Origin: Telopea speciosissima
Lineage: Eukaryota > Streptophyta > Magnoliopsida > Proteales > Proteaceae
Reading direction: 5' to 3'
NCBI RefSeq assembly: GCF_018873765.1
Contig: NC_057917.1
Span: forward strand, 53,623,464-53,687,463
Length of the DNA stretch: 64,000 bases
Under the pieces are notes generated by a model. That model saw only the letters and a program-made list of their open reading frames with translations. It was not told the DNA's origin and did not search any database. A program made the position numbers and the translations under genes. Within the stretch, counting starts at the first letter, position 1, and every line of letters begins with the position of its first letter. This document shows positions 34,991-46,897 of the stretch, piece after piece.

Positions 34991-35430
34991 ATGTTGCCAA
35001 AAACCTCCTATCGATATCGATGTTGTATTAGTCTTAGTCAACAACGATATAGATCAGCTGGAATCGGGTTGCATTAGGCCAGAATTGGGTGCAATTTCAA
35101 AATTGAACCATTTTAGGCCTATTTCATCCGATCTGCCTGTATCTATATCCATATCATGTTGGTATCAGAATCTGACGATACCGATTCATATCGGTTGATA
35201 ATACAGATATGCTACTGATAGTAGAAGTAGAACCATGGCCATGAGGAGGATATTGCTGCCGGTATGCCTCTGTGAAGTGTCAAAATGAAAATGGAAATTT
35301 AAAATAAGGGAATCAAGAATTCTTTGTGACACTAGATCTATGCTTGGTTCTTTTAATAATTTGGCCAAAAAATTCTCTCACCTCTCTACTGTGTGTTATT
35401 GTGATCCCATAGGGCTGCAAGAGGATCTTT
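34991..35430. other. Spacer between two head-to-head LINEs
   Basis: No gene seen. It contains repeated 'gatatcgat/cgatat' text and lies between the 5'-truncated ends of the LINEs on either side. Confidence 0.4.
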
Positions 35431-38400
35431 GACTATTATCCAATGGTATTTTTTCTACATCTGTCGTCTCAAAAGATCCTCAATTTATTATTGTTAAAAT
35501 TGTTGATAATGCTTTGAATAGGTGTTGGTTACTTATTTGTGTATATTCCCCCCCCCCCCCAAACATCCTTAAGATCTGTTTTTGGGTTAAATTATCTCAA
35601 ATTTTGTGGAACTCTTCTCTTCTAGTGCTTCTTATGGGTGATTTCAATGAAGTTATATCCTCCTTTGAAAAATTTGGAGGTCGCCCCTTTTAGGATTTCT
35701 CTAAATTAGTTATGGTTTTCCGGTCTTTCACCTCTTTTGGCAATCTCTCTGAACTCCCTTCCCAAGGCCCTTTTTTCACCTAGACCAATAAACAAAATCC
35801 CCCAAGACTGATACATGAACACCTGGATAGAGGGTTAGCTACCTGGGATTGGTGGAATTTTTACCCAAATGCTTTTATTTTGGTTCTTCCCAATTTTGGA
35901 TCCGACCATAATCCCATTTTGATTTTCATGGATAATAAACCACCCTCTTTCCAAAAAAAAAAAAAAATCATTTCCAAGCGGCGTGGTTTTATCACTGCGA
36001 TTTTTTCAGATTTTCTCAATGACAAATGGAGGCATCTTCATGCCTCTAACCTCTCTCAGAAGCTCTCTGGTTTAGCTTGGTTTTAAAAAAAATGGAATAA
36101 GGAGGTTTTTGGTACTATTTTTTAATTAATTTTTTTTAAATTTCTCAACTTAATGCTGCCCTCTTTGCTGAGCCTTCTTCGTCTAACTGTGATCTCATTT
36201 CTTCACTTGAAACTCAAATTGACAACCTTTTGTTTGTCGAGGAACTCTTCTAGAAACAAAAATCAAGGGACAATTTTATTGAACTAGGGGACCGTAGAAC
36301 TAAATATTTCCATGCTCTAACCAAAAGAAGACGTTGTTCCAATCAAATTTTTTCTATCAAATCTGAGGTTGGTGCTTTTGTTACTTCACCTCCTGAAATT
36401 GTTGTTATCTTCTTGTCTTACTTTTCCAAAGTATTCTCCTCATTCAATCCGTTGGCACCAGACTGTATTTCTGATCTCTCTCCTCCCTTCATCTCTCCTG
36501 AGTTCAACAATAATTTAATTGCGTACCCCTCTTTGGAGGAACTGAAAGAGGTGGTTTTTGGAATTAATCCATTTAAATCTCCTGGTCTTGATGGTTTTCA
36601 AGCCTTATTCTACCAAAAATGTTGGGAACTTGTCTATCCCGATCTTCTACGTCTCACCTATAATTCCTTCTCGACTTGTTCTCTTCCTCCCTCTTTCAAT
36701 CATACACTGATAACCCTTATCCCCAAATTATCTGGAGCAAACAGAGTGGAACAATTCTGCCCAATTAGCCTTTGCAATGTAGCCTAAAAAATTCTGTCTA
36801 AATTACTGGAAAATAGGCTACGTCCTCTTCTTTCTAACATTATTTCTCCTCTTCAAGGTGCTTTTGTCTGGGTTCGGCAAATTTCTGACAACATCATCCT
36901 TGCCCATGAAATTTTTCATTACATGAAACAAAAGAAAGGGAAGTCGGGTGCTGTGTCCATGAAAATTGATATGTCCAAGGCCTACAACTGCTGTGAATGG
37001 AGTTTTTTTAACTTTCATTCTAAAAAGTCTAGGGTTTTGCCCCCTTTGGTGCGATCTTATTTATTCTTTTCTCTCTTCTTATTCTATTAAACTTATTTTG
37101 CTTTTTCTTACTTCTCTGCAACCAGGAGTCTTCGCCAAGGCGACCCCCTATCTCCTTATCTCTTTCTGTTTGTTATGGAAGCTTTGTCTTGTATGTTAGA
37201 AGCCGCACAAAATGAGGGTCTTTTCAGAGGAATTAAACTTTCTCGTTCTGAAATTCCCATCTCTCATCTATTCTTTGCAGATGATTGCTTTATATTCTGC
37301 AGAGCTAATCTTGAAGTTATCCTCTCAATCAAATCAATCATTGATCTGTTTGAAGATTTCTCTAGCCAAATGGTTGACATTGATAAAAGCTCCATTCATT
37401 TTTGCGCCAATTGTTCTGATGCCACTAAGCGTCACCTTTCTAAATTTATTGGGTTCAAGGAACTTCTACATGATGCAAATACGTAGGTGTTCGCCTCTTT
37501 CATTCTAGAAACAACTCTGCCATATACAAAGACATCATTTCCAATATAGAACACAAATTGGCTGGTTGGAAAATGAAACTTTTTTCTCAAGCAGGATGTT
37601 CTACTCTTGTCAAGTCTGTTCTTGCCTTAATCCCCACTTACCAAATGTCTATCTTCAGGATACCCCAGAAAGTTTGCCTTAAGATTGATTCTATTCAACG
37701 AAACTTTTGGTGGGATCATTCTGCGTCTCAGAAAAAGATTCATACTTTACGGTGGGATAAAATTTGTCTACCTAAAGCCCATGGGGGATTAGGGTTCTGC
37801 TCCAGTAATATTCACAATCTTTCTCTCCACTTGAAATTATGCTGGCGGATTGTCATCAATCCTGAGGAATTTTGGATCAGAACCCTAAAGGATAAATATT
37901 TTAGGAACCATCACTTCCTCCACGCCCCTTGCCCCAAAACTGTTCCCCTTTCTAGAGACAAATTCTGAAGCTGAGAAATCTATTTAAAGATTTCATTTGT
38001 TGGCGTGTTGGAAATGGAAACAATATCAATATTTGGAAAGATCCCTGGATCCCCTCCCTCACTTCTTTCTCGATTCTCTCCTCTATGCAATCTGACATCT
38101 CCTACTCGCTAGTTTTTGATCTGCGTAAGGATGTCAAAATGGAATCGAAACCGAATATTGGAACCGGAACTGACCGTTTACGATCGAACCGAACTGCACC
38201 GTAGAAAAATGATCCGATTTTGATTTTATAGTTTCTTTTTCCGGTTCAGTTTTGACTTTCACCGCAAAACCGCGGTTCTAAACTGAATAAGAAACCGAAA
38301 AAACCGAATAGAAACTGATGCCTCTTACTTTAATACTAACTCATGCATCAATTGGATTAATTAATAACATATAATTAATTTAATAAATATAATTAGTGCA

Positions 38401-40200
38401 TCAACTTGAAGCATAAAATAAGTAAAATGTCATGGGTTAACTATATATTATATGAGTTTAAGTATAAATTGAAAATTATGGATGATGTTAAAATGGATTA
38501 ACAAAATCCTACTTTTTAATAGAAGAAATAGTTTGCTCATCATGTGATAGTGAAGAAGAAAAAAAAAAGGAAAAACAAAAAATAGGAAAGGAAAATGACC
38601 GGTGAAGATGGTAAGTTTTTTATTTTTATCACATAGGCATAGAAATATGATGAGTGAGGGAGACCGGGAGAGAATGGAGAAACACGGGAATATAAAGGCA
38701 TTGAAAACCAAGGTTGTCTTCATTACTGTTTCCCAAAACGACACTATACAAACCGCATGTAAACCGGTTGTGAATCGGATAACGAAAACCGAATAGAAAT
38801 CGGTAAAACCGGACCGTATGAAAAATGATTATGATTTTGACTAATTCCTATCCGGTTCGATTTTGATTTCACCTTATCAAAATATAAACCGCACCGCAAC
38901 CTAACCGAATAACCATAACTGCACCGTTTGACACCCTTAGATCTATGTGACCCCCAGGGATACTGGAATGTTCCTATTCTTTCATCCATCTTTCCTTTTG
39001 ATGTTGTAATAATATTCTTAAAGTTAAATTGTCTACCTATCTCTCTCAAGACTCAATATTTTGCCCCTTTTCCAAATCTGGCTCATTCTCTACCAAGTTG
39101 ACAGCTTCCAAACTGGCTTTGGGTTTTCCCTTAAATATCCAAATCTTAATATCCCCTACCCTTCTATTTGGAGTTTTATTTGGAAATTGTAAATTCATCC
39201 AAGATTCAAAGTGTTTCTCTAGGAATGTAGTCATAATACTTTACCTACAAGAACTTATCTTTCAAAAATGTAGAATATTGATACTTCTTGTGGACTGTCC
39301 TTTTGCTAGGATTATTTGGTTTGGTTGCTTTGGTTTTCGAATTTCAAACTTGAATTTATCTTCTTGGACTGATTTGATATTTTTTTGCTCAAGTCTATGT
39401 TTTCAAAATCTGATGCTCTATTCTCTGGATCTTGCCTGGCTTTTGGCTTATATTTTATTTGGTCTGAACGCAATCGGTCCTTCCATGACCAAGTTAAGCC
39501 TAACCTCTATCGAGCCATCGTTAATATCAGAAAATGGATTTCAATTATCCCTCATCCTTATATCTTCACTTCATTACCACCTGATCATACCCCATCTCTA
39601 ACCTCTCGAGATTCTGAACTCTCTTATTCTCCCTCTCTTTTACCTTTAACCATCTTGAATGGTCCATCGGATAGTCATATTCTCTTAACTGATGGTAGTT
39701 TTAACTTGGACTCTAAGGAGGGAGGCTGGACATCTATTCTATATATCAGTGGGGATTTACTCTTAATTACATACGATTATGGATTTGTAGAAAATGTAGA
39801 TGAAGTAGAAGGATAAGCGATTGTACAAGGCATCTGATCAACGAAAGAAAAAGACATCAAACACCTAACTATGTGGACGGATTCTGTAAACTTAGCCTCT
39901 TGGCTCCAATATCCTATCTAGCTATGGAGATTCTTTCATCTCCTTTTTGACATTGTTTCTGTGTACTCTTTTTTGGATAATATTGTAATGGGTAAGTAAT
40001 TCATAAAGTAAAGAGGGATGTAGTAAGACAAGCTCATTCTTTAGCAAATAGGACTCGTTTACCTAAAAAAAATTTCACCCCATGGGATGTCTTCTCTCCA
40101 AATAATATCCAAACATTGGTGTTGGATGGGGAGCTTAGGTATGGTAGTTCTTTATTTTACATTCATTGTCATCTTGGTCCATTCCTATCAGTCTTGAGAG
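35430..40200 (+). pseudogene. Decayed L1-type LINE (EN, RT, zf-RVT, RNase H)
   Basis: The plus strand has the endonuclease end (MGDFNEV at 35634-35654 and FGSDHNPILIF near 35893-35925), then RT text (MSYFSKVF, LEELKEVVFGINPFKSPGLDG, HTLITLIPKLSGA, MKIDMSKAYN) and the catalytic box HLFFADDCF at about 37266-37291. Next come AGWKMKLFSQAG and LPKAHGGLGFCSS. After a hAT-like insertion at 38126-38939 it resumes with CDPQGYWNV, FIWSERNRSFH and an RNase H start LLTDGSFNLD. Stops and frameshifts are frequent, so it is inactive. It is a different LINE from the minus-strand copy, since the protein text differs clearly. Confidence 0.85.
38126..38939. mobile_element. hAT-like non-autonomous element inside the LINE
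   Basis: Inverted ends TAAGGATGTCAAA and (complement) TAAGGGTGTCAAA. It is flanked by gatctgcg at 38118-38125 and gatctatg at 38940-38947, an 8-bp duplication with two mismatches. Removing it rejoins the LINE frame at the codons for DLCDPQGYW. Both ends are packed with aaccg/cggtt subterminal motifs, typical of hAT-type elements. There is no transposase. Confidence 0.82.
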
Positions 40201-40301
40201 CTCATTAGACTAGAAAGCAATATACTATCAGTCTTGGAATGTCATGTCCTCTTAGTTAGTGGTTCTATTTGTTGTTGATTAAATTCCAAGCTCCACTTGA
40301 T

Positions 40302-40378
40302 GGGTCTTTAGCTCAAATTAGTAGAGCACTTGGAACATGAGCATGTTCCAGGGATGGTGGTTCAAATCCACCAAGGCC
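40302..40378 (+). tRNA. tRNA-like sequence with enlarged anticodon arm (probably pseudo-tRNA or SINE head)
   Basis: The acceptor GGGTCTT pairs with AAGGCCT (wobbles allowed). The D stem is GCTC/GAGC and the T arm GGTGG-TTCAAAT-CCACC is perfect. The B box GGTTCAAATCC is intact and the A box is TAGCTCAAATTAGTAGAG-like but lacks the usual GG. The anticodon stem CTTGG/CCAGG closes a 14-nt self-complementary loop instead of 7 nt, so no normal anticodon can be read. Six T follow at 40379-40384, a Pol III stop. It lies just past the LINE 3' end. Confidence 0.4.
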
Positions 40379-40384
40379 TTTTTT

Positions 40385-41275
40385 ATTCAACTGTTCATAG
40401 CATAGTCAGTTATGACACTAATCCACACAAGAACCCAAATTTAATGGCATCTTTGAAATTTGACAAAAATTTTATATGTATGTACTTAAATTAAATGGAT
40501 ATGGATTTTTTACCATATGTAGAGATCTCTGTTGTTTGAAAATGCCCGTACTATGAGTTTTGGTTTGTTGAAGTAACATAACACCACTTAGTGCTAATTT
40601 TGTAATTTTTATGGACAGATGAAAAATTGGGAAAGACTTTCTTTTGAGAATTTTAATCCAATTTTTTGATTTCTCTTTTTTTTTTTTTTTTTAAATTTTT
40701 ATAAAGTCATATTAAATGTATGTATATGTTGTATAACAAAACAATGTTAAAATATTTTTTCAGACAAAATTCAAGTAGAATCCAACTGACAGATTCAGGG
40801 TAACCAAACAGTCTTACATATGGATTCAGAAGGATTCCACCTGACAGACCCAGGGCAACCAAACAGTTTTTCAGTTGGATTCCACCTGACAGACCAAGGG
40901 TAACCAAACAGGTTTTTTATCCGAATCCAAATCTACATGAATCAGATTCTTAAGAAGCTGATCCAACTTAAGAATCCGACTCGTCTGACACCTTCAACCA
41001 AACGCTACCATAGGGACTCCTCTTAACTTGCTTTGTCCTTAATGCCATTTTTTCTTTAAAAAAAAAAAAGGGAAAGAAAGAAAAAGAAAGAAAGAAAGGA
41101 TAAAAAAAAACGTGGTCGTTAGTCGTTACTGAGACTACCTATCCCCAGTTGCTGTTCCCACCACTAAGCAAGGGCAGCTGCTTTGGCACTTACGCTGCTA
41201 CTGAACCTTCGGCCCTTCGTTGTTCATCCCACAAAGATAGATTTATTAGATAGAAATATCTTTGGATCTTCGCTG
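40385..41275. other. Intergenic with short tandem repeats
   Basis: Three copies of ggattccacctgacagac..gggtaaccaaacag-type text occur at about 40777, 40831 and 40876. A (GAAA)n-like tract lies near 41060-41100. No gene. Confidence 0.6.
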
Positions 41276-41363
41276 CTGCTGCTTCTGCTGCTGCTGCTTC
41301 TTCTTCTTCTTCCTTAAATAATTATAGAATTATTACCATTATTAGGAAAAAAAAAAAAAGAAG
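41276..41363 (+). promoter_or_regulatory. 5' leader of the EamA gene with CTG/CTT triplet tract
   Basis: ctgctgctgcttctgctgct-type triplets at about 41273-41312 are followed by an A-run directly before the ATG at 41364. Pyrimidine triplet tracts are common in plant 5' UTRs. The transcription start is not determined. Confidence 0.4.
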
Positions 41364-44300
41364 ATGACAGCAGCAGTGCCATTAGTATCATTACCAACCT
41401 CTTGCATCCCTCCCTCCAATTTACATTTGTTTTGGTCCTCTAATACGAACTCAGTAAACCCTAGAAACCGGCATGGACCCTCGTCTGAAAAATTGCTCCT
41501 GATTTCTTCATTTAACCCCAACGAGTTAAACAAGTTTAGGTTTAGAGCTAGAAGGAGGGTTCCGAGAACCACCGTGACTGTGGCTTGTAGAAGACCCGAA
41601 TCCGAATTGGACTCTCTAGTTGATTGCGTCGGCACTGGACTCGACGTCGAATGCGATGTTTCTGTTCGTCCGGAATCCTCATCTGAGACCGTCCCTTTGT
41701 TGCAGCCGAAGAGCTCAGCGTTTCCCTTGAGAGATGCAAAGATTTCTGATCAGGGTTTTGCTCGAGACCTCTTGGATTGGGCTATATTGATTTCTCCCTT
41801 CTTCTTTTGGGGAACGGCTATGGTCGCCATGAAAGAAGTCTTGCCCAAGGCCGGACCCTTCTTCGTGTCCTCGTTCCGACTTATTCCGGCAGGGATGATT
41901 TTGATCGGTTTCGCTGGCTTGACTGGGAGGAGGCAGCCTTCTGGGGTCACCGCTTGGGCTTCGATCCTTCTCTTTGGAATTGTTGATGCTGCTTGTTTTC
42001 AGGTGGGCTTTGCAGAAAGTATTGTCTCCGCAACTGAAAACGTTTGAAAAATAAAATCATGTAAGCTTGAGCATGTTTTCTCTGATCTGCTGTGTTTGGC
42101 TCCCTTTTTCTCCCCCTGGTTATTTTTAGTTTCTTTTTCTTCCTTTGTGGAACTCACCTAGCACTTCTCTTTCTTCTTTTTAATTATTTGGACAGGGTTT
42201 CCTTGCCGAAGGTTTGCAGAAGACTTCAGCCGGTTTGGGTAGTGTAAGTTCCAAATCCCATTGTTAGCTACCATTTATTCACGTTGATTCTATCTTTTGT
42301 TTTCGTTGTTGTTTGATTTGAAATTGATGTTACTGCTTTTATATGCTTATCTGAGTTGAGATTTTCATGGAGTCAGTTTTGGAAGTCTAAATTCTAAAAG
42401 TGAAATCTGTTTGGTTTTTCAGTTGCTATATTAAGTTCAGTTGGCTTTTCTTTGAGTAGTTAAACGACAACAGTCTTACCCTATCTTCCAGTTGTTGTTG
42501 GTACTGATTATGATCGTTAAACATTGGGAGTTTTCAAGATTTTTAATTATTAATGCAGGTGATAATTGATTCACAGCCTTTGACGGTGGCTATACTTGCA
42601 GCCTTATTATTTGGTGAATCTATTGGGTTTGTTGGAGCTGCAGGTCTTGTGTTTGGTGTAATAGGACTTCTGCTTTTGGAGGTAATTCTTTTTCCCCGGT
42701 AAGATAAAAAGTTTTATTTTTTATTTATGTTTGGATTTTGGTTTGAACACTTTCAGAATTTAGCTCCTCACATTTTTCCACCCCCCTCCCCCTCTTTGAT
42801 CATGGATTTATCAGCCAGACAATATAATTACTGAAAACTGCAGTAACACATTTGATGCATCATATGTTTTTTGGGAATATAGGCCATTAACAGGTTTCTT
42901 CCAAAATGGTACAAAATTAGAGAAAGGGCTTGGTGGGAATAAAAGTGCATCTATGAAAAGTTTATTTTATGAAATGAAGAACACTGTTTGTTTTCTTTCA
43001 AGGCCATAGCAGGCTTCTTCCTCATCTAGGGAGGGGACAAAATAAAATTTGGAGGACCTTTGTGGGTATAAAAACCTGTCTGTGAAAATGTCTCCCTGTA
43101 ATAGGGAGAACTTCTTGTTTTCTTGGACCCACATGGTCATGCCTTAATTTTATTTTTATGGATTAACCAGGTAAACAGTGTTAAATGGTGTTGTTTCTTT
43201 TGTAGATTCCTGCTCTTACTTTCGAGGAGAGTAATTCATTGTGGGGGAGTGGGGAGTGGTGGATGCTTCTTGCGGCTCAGAGCATGGCAGTGGGCACTGT
43301 TATGGTCCGTTGGGTATCCAAGTATTCCGACCCCGTCATGGCAACCGGATGGGTAGGTCTTTTATCTACCAACTTGGAGAGATTATTTAAGCCACAACCA
43401 TGTAGTTTTTCTCTTTCGGGACTTTAGTGGAGAAAAAAGATTTGAGCATGTCATTTCTACCGTAATGTGGAGGCCATGGTTCCGCCTAGCTTCTTGTTTT
43501 GATATAGGGCCCCTTCCTTTCCTACATCCTAGGTGCTTGATGATTTTCTTCTATCTGATATTTTTATATGGATTCAAAGGATATCATAAATTTTTGTAAG
43601 CTCCAATCCTTTAGGGAAAAAAAAATTAGAAGCTCCAACTAAGATTATCATTAATTTTTGTAAGCTCCAATCCTTTTTTTTTTCCCTTTTTGGATGTTGA
43701 GTGGGAGGGTGACATTTATGGATTGCTAGGATCCTCTTGTTGCCATGTTTATTTTGGTTACAAGCATAGTTTCTAAAACCAGACTGGACATTGTAAGGGA
43801 GAGAAGTAAGGGTTCCTTTCTGGTTTTATTAGCTGATTTTCATACTGGAAGCAGGAAAAGCTTATTTTTATATGTTCAACATGCTTTGACCGGCTGGTTC
43901 AGTCCGGTTTAAAATCAATGGTATAAGATCTCTGCTACATGGTCAATCATGATTGGATGAATAATGTTAGATGGAGATCCGAGGGACTAATGTTCTTGCA
44001 TCCCTTCTCAGCACATGGTTATTGGTGGGCTACCTCTCGTAGCGCTTTCAGTACTTAATCATGAGCCTGCTATCAATGGGAGTCTTAAGGAGCTTACATC
44101 AAATGATCTTTTGGCACTTGTCTATACCTCCTTCTTTGGAAGTGCTGTCAGCTATGGTGTATTCTTCTACAATGCAACAAGAGGTCTTCTTTACTTTCTC
44201 TCATTGTTTTTTGTTTTTTAAAGTTGTGATTGTCATCTCATATCTGATTGCAGTAGTCATTTAATATCCCTTCAGTATCCAGGATTTCCGAAGCTCGTCA

Positions 44301-44684
44301 TATTCCTGAGAGAAATTAACTATTGGTGATGCATTTGCAGGTAGCTTGACAAAACTGAGCTCCCTCACCTTTCTAACTCCAATGTTTGCTTCAATTTTTG
44401 GGTAAGTATCATCAAAGCCCGCAAAAACAGAAAGTCTGAATATCAGCTCTATAGCTGTATTTAGAATATGCAACCTTCTTTTGATTGCCCATCTTTTTTA
44501 TTGAACCAAAAGCAAAATCTAGTACAGAGGACAAGATAACTGTTGTCCCGCTTTACTCTAAATGTTGTACTTTTGTCCCAGGTTTTTGTACCTTGGTGAG
44601 ACATTCTCACCTCTGCAACTTGTTGGGGCCTTTGTGACAGTGGTTGCTATTTACATGGTTAATTATCAGAATGAAGAGGAATGA
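41364..44684 (+). CDS. Plastid-targeted EamA-domain (DMT superfamily) transporter
   Basis: Seven exons: 41364-42002, 42196-42243, 42559-42681, 43206-43352, 44012-44183, 44341-44401 and 44582-44684 (TGA 44682-44684). All have GT/AG borders and join into about 430 aa without a break. Residues 1-100 are rich in Ser, Arg and Pro with few acids, like a chloroplast transit peptide. Then two EamA units follow: the first with SPFFFWGTAMVAMKEVLP, VSSFRLIPAG, LQKTSAGLGSVIIDSQPL; the second with MAVGTVMVRWVSKYSDPV, TSFFGSAVSYGVFFYNA, SLTFLTPMFASIFGFLYLGE and VGAFVTVVAIYMVNY. About ten membrane helices are expected. It resembles Arabidopsis plastid EamA proteins such as At3g02690 and cyanobacterial relatives; the substrate is unknown. 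Exon 2 is only 48 bp. No lesions are seen. Confidence 0.9.
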
Positions 44685-45518
44685 AGCATGAGGTAAAGAA
44701 CAGTTGCATAAACTTTTCTTAAATTATGAAGTAAGCTACCACTACAGCTGTATTCTTGAGTGTGCTTGATTTTTTGTTGGACTTAGCTGGGTATCATCAA
44801 TCATATGTTGCTTCAGAGATATCAAAGGAAAGATATGGATACCAGGTATGGTTGGAGAGATTACTCATCTATGTTAGTAGTTGTATGCATGGATTTTTGA
44901 CTGTGAAGTGAATGCTGTATCTCAGCTCAATGACAAGTGGCACCATTCACTAAGGCTATAAGACTAAAGCTTGTTGATTGATCTAATGGGAGTGAATATT
45001 TTACAGTGTGTAAGGTGCCAATTGTACCTGTAAGTATTTTATCATAACCAACCTTGTCAGATCCACCCTTACCCACTGGGTTGTACAGGAGTTCCACTCT
45101 ACCATCATGATTGAAGCCTTTATGTATGTATTCTGTTATTTTAGGATTGCATTTTAATTTCATGATGACGGTTATGATTATGTATGGCTGTCCATTGTAC
45201 ATGTGCCACCAGTGTTTGTAATTGTCTGATTAGGTTTCAGGGTTTTTATTTTTAAAAGGAAATCCATCCACTATATTTCTCAAACAGTATAAATAGAACA
45301 ATAAGAACCTAATTGAGGCCAGTGCCTCTCTAGGTAAAAGGAATTCATTTATGATTTAATTGCAAATTTGGCTAGGTGGTCAGCACATTGGTTGCTTTCT
45401 CTGTAGCTGTGCTGTGGCCGAACTCACCAATCTTTGTGCAATGAATCATCAAGGTCTCTCAGTAGTGCCGTAGGTAGTCCATCTTGAAATAATGACACCA
45501 ACTCGGTATATAATAATG
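44685..45518. other. EamA 3' flank and intergenic DNA
   Basis: 3' UTR then AT-rich DNA. No gene seen. Confidence 0.5.
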
Positions 45519-45561
45519 CCAGTATATATATATAGATAGATAAAGAGAGAGAGAGAGAGAA
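45519..45561. repeat. (TA)n/(GATA)/(GA)n microsatellite at the left edge of the viral block
   Basis: tatatatatatagatagata then gagagagagagag. It directly precedes the first sequence that matches the viral leader in inverted orientation. Confidence 0.85.
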
Positions 45562-45624
45562 GACTGGTTTTACTTATTTCAGACATTTAGAGAATTATTT
45601 AAGAGTAATGAAAACAAAGTTGCA

Positions 45625-46366
45625 TAATCTATTGTATTATCTTGAAAAACATTACACTTAGCATAAAAGTCTTGCAATGAAAGCTTGAAGTACAAAACAA
45701 AGTACAAAGAATAAACTGAAGTAAATATGACAAATACCTTGATACAAGTGAGTGTTGATATCCAATGAAGGATGGAAGAAGATATGGTTCCCTATAACAT
45801 TCACACTTAATGATACTACACACAAAACAAAACAAGAAAGCTATTACAAAGGGATACTATGATCCAAGTAAAAAGATAGAACTTTGCTAAAAGAAGAGAG
45901 ATGAGAAGAGAGACTTCAACTGTATAGTATTTTACTTGAAGATGAACTTCTCTATTTATAGACTTTGAGAGATAGCTTGTAGTTGGTTGAGGTAGAAATA
46001 GACAAGTCATTAGGTGAGTGGAGGTCATTTTTGGTGAAGAATGGACTACTCATTTGTTGATATAGACAACTCATTTGAGTGGAGTTTTTCATTTGTTGAT
46101 GGAGAACAATCCACTTGTTTGAGTGGAGTACCTCACTTGATGGAAATGTTGATACTTGGCTAGTAGTTTGGAAAAGAAATCACCCAACTTTAGAGAGGTG
46201 TGAGGATAAAGCCATCTAACTTTAGAAAGGGATATTTGCCTTTGTGAAAGTTGACAGTAGTGGCACTTGATTTGTTTGTGAATAATCTTTGTTATTGTCA
46301 CAAGTAATGTGATAACATGTGTTAGTGTGTGATTGGTGACAAGTGGTGTATGTCTTTTCTTCTTTC
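45625..46366 (-). repeat. Left arm: inverted copy of pararetroviral promoter/leader
   Basis: The complement of this stretch matches 46898-47665 for most of its length. Shared blocks include gataatacaatagat, tactacacacaaaac, gagaagagagacttcaact, cttgaagatgaact, ctatttatagact and tagcttgtagttg. Its TATA box is on the minus strand at 45952-45962. The match fades near 45600, before the primer-binding site seen in the right arm. Confidence 0.8.
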
Positions 46367-46897
46367 ATTTCATTTCATTCTTTTTCTTTTTCATTTCTTT
46401 GTATATATACAAGTACAAGACACTTTTATTTGTCTTCTAAGTTACGGCCTTGAAGCATTGAAGTTACAAAAATTTATACTCTCAATGAAAGTTGTCTTAC
46501 CCATTCTCCAAGTTGTGAAATTCAAAATTGGTTCTCTTACAGTCTTCATCCTGACAATATGCCCTATATCCAGAACAATGAAACTCATTCAAAGTCATGT
46601 TTTGTCAATTCAACAATGTTGATCATCTACCTGTCCCATCAGAAATCCCGACTTCTACACAAGAAGATCTTAATCACCCTTTCATTGAGAATTTGTTACA
46701 ACATAATTTCAATTTCTTAATTTCTCAATCGTCTCCATCCAGTCCTTACATTGATGAAGCATACAATTTCAATAAAGTCAAAGTCTACATAACATTGTTG
46801 GCAATGTCATTATCCCTCAAGATCATGACTTGAAAATTTTACAAAGTTGTCTTGTTCAAAAGAAAAAAGAAATAAAAAAGGAAAAATAAAAAATGAG
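46367..46897. other. Spacer between the viral inverted arms
   Basis: About 530 bp, with a plus-strand open frame 46597-46833 of unknown identity. In a caulimovirid genome this position lies upstream of the promoter, so it may be the end of a viral ORF, but I cannot recognise it. Confidence 0.4.

Noticed and set aside
40302-40378. Functional tRNA gene for a standard amino acid
   Set aside because: The anticodon loop is 14 nt and self-complementary, and the D loop lacks the conserved GG, so normal decoding is unlikely.
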